From Verrucosispora sp. NA02020 (GTDB lineage: Bacteria > Actinomycetota > Actinomycetes > Mycobacteriales > Micromonosporaceae), in assembly GCF_013364215.1 (NCBI RefSeq), contig NZ_CP054923.1:2356001-2420000 (forward strand): a DNA stretch of 64,000 bases, read 5' to 3'. Of the stretch, positions 61,082-64,000 are shown one piece after another. A program made the position numbers and the translations under genes. The stretch's first letter is position 1; the number at the start of each line of letters is the position of its first letter. The notes under the pieces were generated by a model. That model worked only from the letters and a program-made list of their open reading frames with translations, did not search any database and was not told the DNA's origin.

Positions 61082-61249
61082 GGGCGGGGAGGGAAACCGG
61101 ATCCGGGCCGATCCGCAGGTCGTCCGGGTGGGGCACGAAACGGGGCGGATCCGGGTCGATCAGGGGTGATCCGTGGGAGACGGTCCCCCGTACGGATGAT
61201 CGTGCTGGATGTCTGTCAAACCCTGTCCGGAAGATGGCACGATGCGCCG

Positions 61250-62308
61250 GTGGCGGAGTCGACGCGGACGCTCGGGCGCAGCGGGATCGAGGTCAGCGCC
61301 CTCGGCATGGGCTGCTGGGCGATCGCTGGCCCCTGGTCCGAGGGACACACCCCGCTCGGCTGGGGGGCGGTCGACGACGAGGAGTCCGTCCGGGCGGTCC
61401 GCCGCGCCCTCGACCTCGGCGTGACCCTCTTCGACACCGCCGACTCGTACGGTGCCGGGCACGGTGAACGGCTCCTCGGCCGGGCCCTGGGCCGCCGGCG
61501 CGACGAGGCGGTGATCGCCACCAAGTGGGGGTACACGTTCGACGAGCGGTCCCGGCAGGCAACCGGCAGGGACGCGTCCCCGGCATACCTGCACCGGGCG
61601 GTACGGGACTCGCTGCGCCGTATCGGCACCGATCGGATCGACCTGTACCAACTGCACCTGGCCGACCTGCCGGTGGCCCCGGCGCAGGCGTTGATCGGCG
61701 TCCTGGAGGACCTGGTCACCGACGGGCTGGTGCGGGCGTACGGCTGGAGCACCGACCGGGTCGACCGGGCCGTCGCGCTCGGTCAGGACGCCCGGCACGG
61801 CGCGGTCGTCCAGCACAGCCTGTCGGTCCTCCGGGACGCCCCCGACCTGCTCGCGGTCTGCGACAAGTACGACCTGGCCAGCGTCAACCGGGGGCCGCTG
61901 GGGATGGGGCTGCTCACCGGCAAGTACCACCACTGTTCGACGCTGCCGCACGACGACGTCCGGGGGATGACCTCGGGATGGCTGGAGTGGTTCCGGGGTG
62001 GGCGGCCCGCGCCGGAGTGGCTGCGTCGGGTGCACGCCGTGCGGGCGGCGCTGACCGCCGACGGGCGCACCCTGGCGCAGGGCGCGCTGGGCTGGATCTG
62101 GGCCCGCAGCGACCGCACCATCCCGATTCCGGGGTGCCGTACGGTCGCCCAGGTCGAGGAGAACGCCGCCGCCCTGGCCCTCGGTCCGCTGCGCCCGGAT
62201 CACTTCGCCGAGGTCGAACGCCGACTCGCCGCCCTGCGCTCGGCCGCCCTGCGTGAGGTGGACCGCCCCTACTGGCCCAGCCCCATGCTCCCCATCGCCC
62301 GTCCCTGA
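61250..62308 (+). CDS. Aldo/keto reductase
   Basis: Protein of 352 residues with the aldo/keto reductase core: TLGRSGIEVSALGMGCWAIAG at the N-terminus, FDTADSYGAGHGERLLGRALG near 66, VIATKWGYTF near 91 and YQLHLADLP near 133; SDRTIPIPGCRTVAQVEENAAAL closes the barrel. The start is the GTG at 61250, chosen over the open frame upstream because a CACGAT -10 six bases before it suggests leaderless translation. Its substrate is unknown; the family is related to YajO/YakC. Confidence 0.87.
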   Translation: MAESTRTLGRSGIEVSALGMGCWAIAGPWSEGHTPLGWGAVDDEESVRAVRRALDLGVTLFDTADSYGAGHGERLLGRALGRRRDEAVIATKWGYTFDERSRQATGRDASPAYLHRAVRDSLRRIGTDRIDLYQLHLADLPVAPAQALIGVLEDLVTDGLVRAYGWSTDRVDRAVALGQDARHGAVVQHSLSVLRDAPDLLAVCDKYDLASVNRGPLGMGLLTGKYHHCSTLPHDDVRGMTSGWLEWFRGGRPAPEWLRRVHAVRAALTADGRTLAQGALGWIWARSDRTIPIPGCRTVAQVEENAAALALGPLRPDHFAEVERRLAALRSAALREVDRPYWPSPMLPIARP

Positions 62309-62322
62309 CCACACCTCGCGCC

Positions 62323-62389
62323 GATCATGGAGTTGTGGCGCTCCCAAAAGGCCAAATTCGGACCAATGGACAGCCACAAGTCCATGATC
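62323..62389. repeat. Dispersed GATC-TGGA hairpin repeat, copy 2
   Basis: Arms GATCATGGAGTTGTGGC (62323-62339) and GCCACAAGTCCATGATC (62373-62389) match at 16 of 17 positions. It resembles 13297-13364 and lies between the convergent ends of the reductase and EF-G-like genes. Confidence 0.75.
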
Positions 62390-62438
62390 GCGACGACGGC
62401 GGGCGTGCGGCGGCGTGCGTGCGGCGGCGGTGGTGGTG

Positions 62439-64000
62439 TCAGGGGGTGGGGTGGGAGTCGAAGCGGAGGAAGCGGCGGTGGAAGGTGCCGGTGCCGGCGG
62501 TCATCGCGCGCAGCTCCACCGCGTACCGGAGCAGACCCGTCGCGGGCACCTCGGCGCGTACCAGGGTGCGGCCCTCGGCGTCCGGGTCCGGTTCGGTGCC
62601 GAGCACCCGGCCGCGTCGACCGGAGAGGTCGCCCATCACCGCGCCCACGTTGCCGTCGGGGACCCGGACCGTCACCTCGTCGATCGGCTCCAGCACGACC
62701 GGTGCGCCCTGCTCGGCGGCGTCGCGCAGGGCCAGCGCCCCGGCGGTCTGGAACGCCGCGTCGGAGGAGTCGACGCTGTGTGCCTTGCCGTCGACCAGGG
62801 TCACCCGCAGGTCCACCACCGGGTGACCGGCGACCAGCCCGCGTTCCATCTGGGCGCGTACGCCCTTCTCGACCGAGGGGACGTAGTGGTGCGGTACGGC
62901 GCCGCCGACGACCCGGTCGACGAAATCGAAGCCGGCTCCGCGCGGCAGCGGTTCCACCTCGATGTCGCAGACCGCGTACTGGCCGTGCCCGCCGGACTGT
63001 TTGACGTGCCGGCCGTGTCCACGGGCCGGTGCGGTCAGGGTCTCCCGCATCGGCACCCGCACCGGTTCGGTGTCCACCTCGACCCCGCCGGCGCGCAACC
63101 GGTCCAGGACCACGTCGGCGTGTGCCTCGCCCATGCACCAGAGCACCACCTGGTGGGTCTCCGGGTTGCGTTCCAGCCGCATCGTCGGGTCACCCGCCAC
63201 CAACCGGGCCAGGTTGCGGGCCAACGCGTCCTCGTCCGAGCGGGTCTTCGCGACCACGGCCACCGGCAGCAGCGGCTCGGGCATCTCCCATGGGGCGATC
63301 AGCAGCGGGTCGTCCTTGGCCGAGATGGTGTCGCCGGTCTCCGCGCTGCCGGACTTGGTGATCGCGCAGATGTCACCGGCCACCGCGACACCGACCTCGC
63401 GCAGTGTGGCGCCCAGCGGGCTGTAGAGGTGGGCGACGCGCTCGTCGGCGTCGTGGTCCGGGTGACCGCGTTCGGCCAGGCCGTGTCCGGCGATGTGCAC
63501 GGTACGGTCCGGAGTCAGCGTGCCGGAGAAGACGCGTACCACGCAGACCCGCCCGACGTGCCGGTCCACGGTCGTCTTGACCACCTCGGCGACCAGGGGA
63601 CCGTCCGGGTCGCAGGTCAGCGGCGGGCGGGGCGAGCCGTCGACGCCGGTGACCGGCGGCAGGTCGTGCTCGGGCGGGGACGGGAATCCGGCGGTGAGCA
63701 CCTCCAGCAGGACGTCCAGCCCGACGCCGGTGGCCGCGCAGACCGGCACGACCGGATAGAAGTGACCTCGGGCGACGGCCTTCTCCAGGTCCTCGACCAG
63801 CAGGGCGGGATCGATCTCCTCGCCGCCGAGGTACCGGTCCATCAGGGTCTCGTCCTCGCTCTCCGCGATGATCCCCTCGATCAGCTCGTCGCGGGACTCC
63901 GCGATCGCCGGCAGGTGCTCCGGGTCGGGTTCGCGGACCTGCGCGGGCAGGCCGGCGGTGTAGTCGAAGACCCGTCGGGTGATCAGCCCGAGCAGGCCGG
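62439..64000 (-). CDS. EF-G-like GTPase (EF-G2), 5' end cut by window
   Basis: C-terminal 520 residues of an EF-G-like protein. The visible part includes the G-domain end (RVFDYTAGLPAQVREPDPEHLP), then domain II (VAEVVKTTVDRHVGRVCVVRVFSGTL), domain III (RSDEDALARNLARLVAGDPTMRL), the domain IV loop AVCDIEVEPLPRGAGFDF and domain V (GAVMGDLSGRRGRVLG). The Gly-rich GHGRHVKQSGGHGQYA marks it as EF-G. It resembles the actinobacterial EF-G2, which binds GTP but does not support translocation, rather than FusA. The G1-G4 motifs are outside the window. Confidence 0.88.
   Translation of the reverse strand, partial: GLLGLITRRVFDYTAGLPAQVREPDPEHLPAIAESRDELIEGIIAESEDETLMDRYLGGEEIDPALLVEDLEKAVARGHFYPVVPVCAATGVGLDVLLEVLTAGFPSPPEHDLPPVTGVDGSPRPPLTCDPDGPLVAEVVKTTVDRHVGRVCVVRVFSGTLTPDRTVHIAGHGLAERGHPDHDADERVAHLYSPLGATLREVGVAVAGDICAITKSGSAETGDTISAKDDPLLIAPWEMPEPLLPVAVVAKTRSDEDALARNLARLVAGDPTMRLERNPETHQVVLWCMGEAHADVVLDRLRAGGVEVDTEPVRVPMRETLTAPARGHGRHVKQSGGHGQYAVCDIEVEPLPRGAGFDFVDRVVGGAVPHHYVPSVEKGVRAQMERGLVAGHPVVDLRVTLVDGKAHSVDSSDAAFQTAGALALRDAAEQGAPVVLEPIDEVTVRVPDGNVGAVMGDLSGRRGRVLGTEPDPDAEGRTLVRAEVPATGLLRYAVELRAMTAGTGTFHRRFLRFDSHPTP

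Noticed and set aside
62439..64000. Tetracycline resistance (TetM-like) ribosomal protection protein
   Set aside because: The domain order resembles TetM, but the sequence follows the EF-G2 pattern (for example the GHGRHVKQSGGHGQYA segment).

Overview
The window is very GC-rich, has dense overlapping genes, many GTG starts and a typically actinobacterial gene set (XRE/DUF5753 plus DUF397, SigF/SigB-type sigma factor, F420-dependent oxidoreductase, DUF3618, DUF4235, ChaB, CBM2-bearing cellulases, EF-G2). The combination, together with dispersed intergenic repeats of a kind I associate with Micromonospora, suggests a chromosomal segment of a Micromonosporaceae species. I see no phage, insertion sequence, CRISPR array, rRNA or convincing tRNA.

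Region 1 (1-18.7 kb): a 3'-truncated GH9 cellulase and a GH6 cellulase are about 15 kb apart, and each has a CebR-type operator at its predicted transcription start. Between them lie a PP2C phosphatase, the HrpB helicase, a WhiJ-like XRE/DUF397 pair, a GPP34 (GOLPH3-like) protein followed by an APC permease and a GNAT enzyme, a SigF/SigB-type sigma factor, a MarR regulator with pirin, and a YflT-type general stress protein.

Region 2 (18.7-30.9 kb): a PAS-GAF-PP2C-HATPase (SpoIIE/RsbU-like) regulator and a run of stress and envelope genes (channel-like membrane protein, SRPBCC proteins, DUF2795, YihY/BrkB, ChaB, ALDH, FAD oxidoreductase, dolichol-phosphate-mannose-synthase-like GT2). Many of these carry an alternative-sigma promoter of the form GTTT-N15-GGGTAG. 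The sigma factor encoded at 10.4-11.2 kb is the natural candidate to read it.

Region 3 (30.9-39.6 kb): an operon with overlapping or closely spaced genes encodes a full ADP-heptose route (GmhB-like phosphatase fused to a GT9 glycosyltransferase, GmhA, HldE), two GT4-like glycosyltransferases, an SDR, a second GT9 enzyme and a topoisomerase IB. It starts from a SigB-type promoter that is divergent from a similar one. A heptose glycan pathway in a Gram-positive without LPS is the most interesting system in the window.

Region 4 (39.6-52.2 kb): a TetR repressor and a divergent DrrAB-like ABC exporter with two tandem operators, RecQ, an F420-dependent oxidoreductase, a NagZ-type GH3, a lipoprotein, and a membrane/osmotic stress group (DUF1206, MscS, holin-like, DUF3618, DUF4235), then a cold-shock protein with a structured leader.

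Region 5 (52.2-64 kb): aldo/keto reductases, adenosine deaminase, a two-component system next to a YcnI-like protein, ThrS, a HIT-family protein and a 5'-truncated EF-G-like GTPase. Two short dispersed repeat families (48 bp, and a GATC-TGGA hairpin) occur at both ends of the window.
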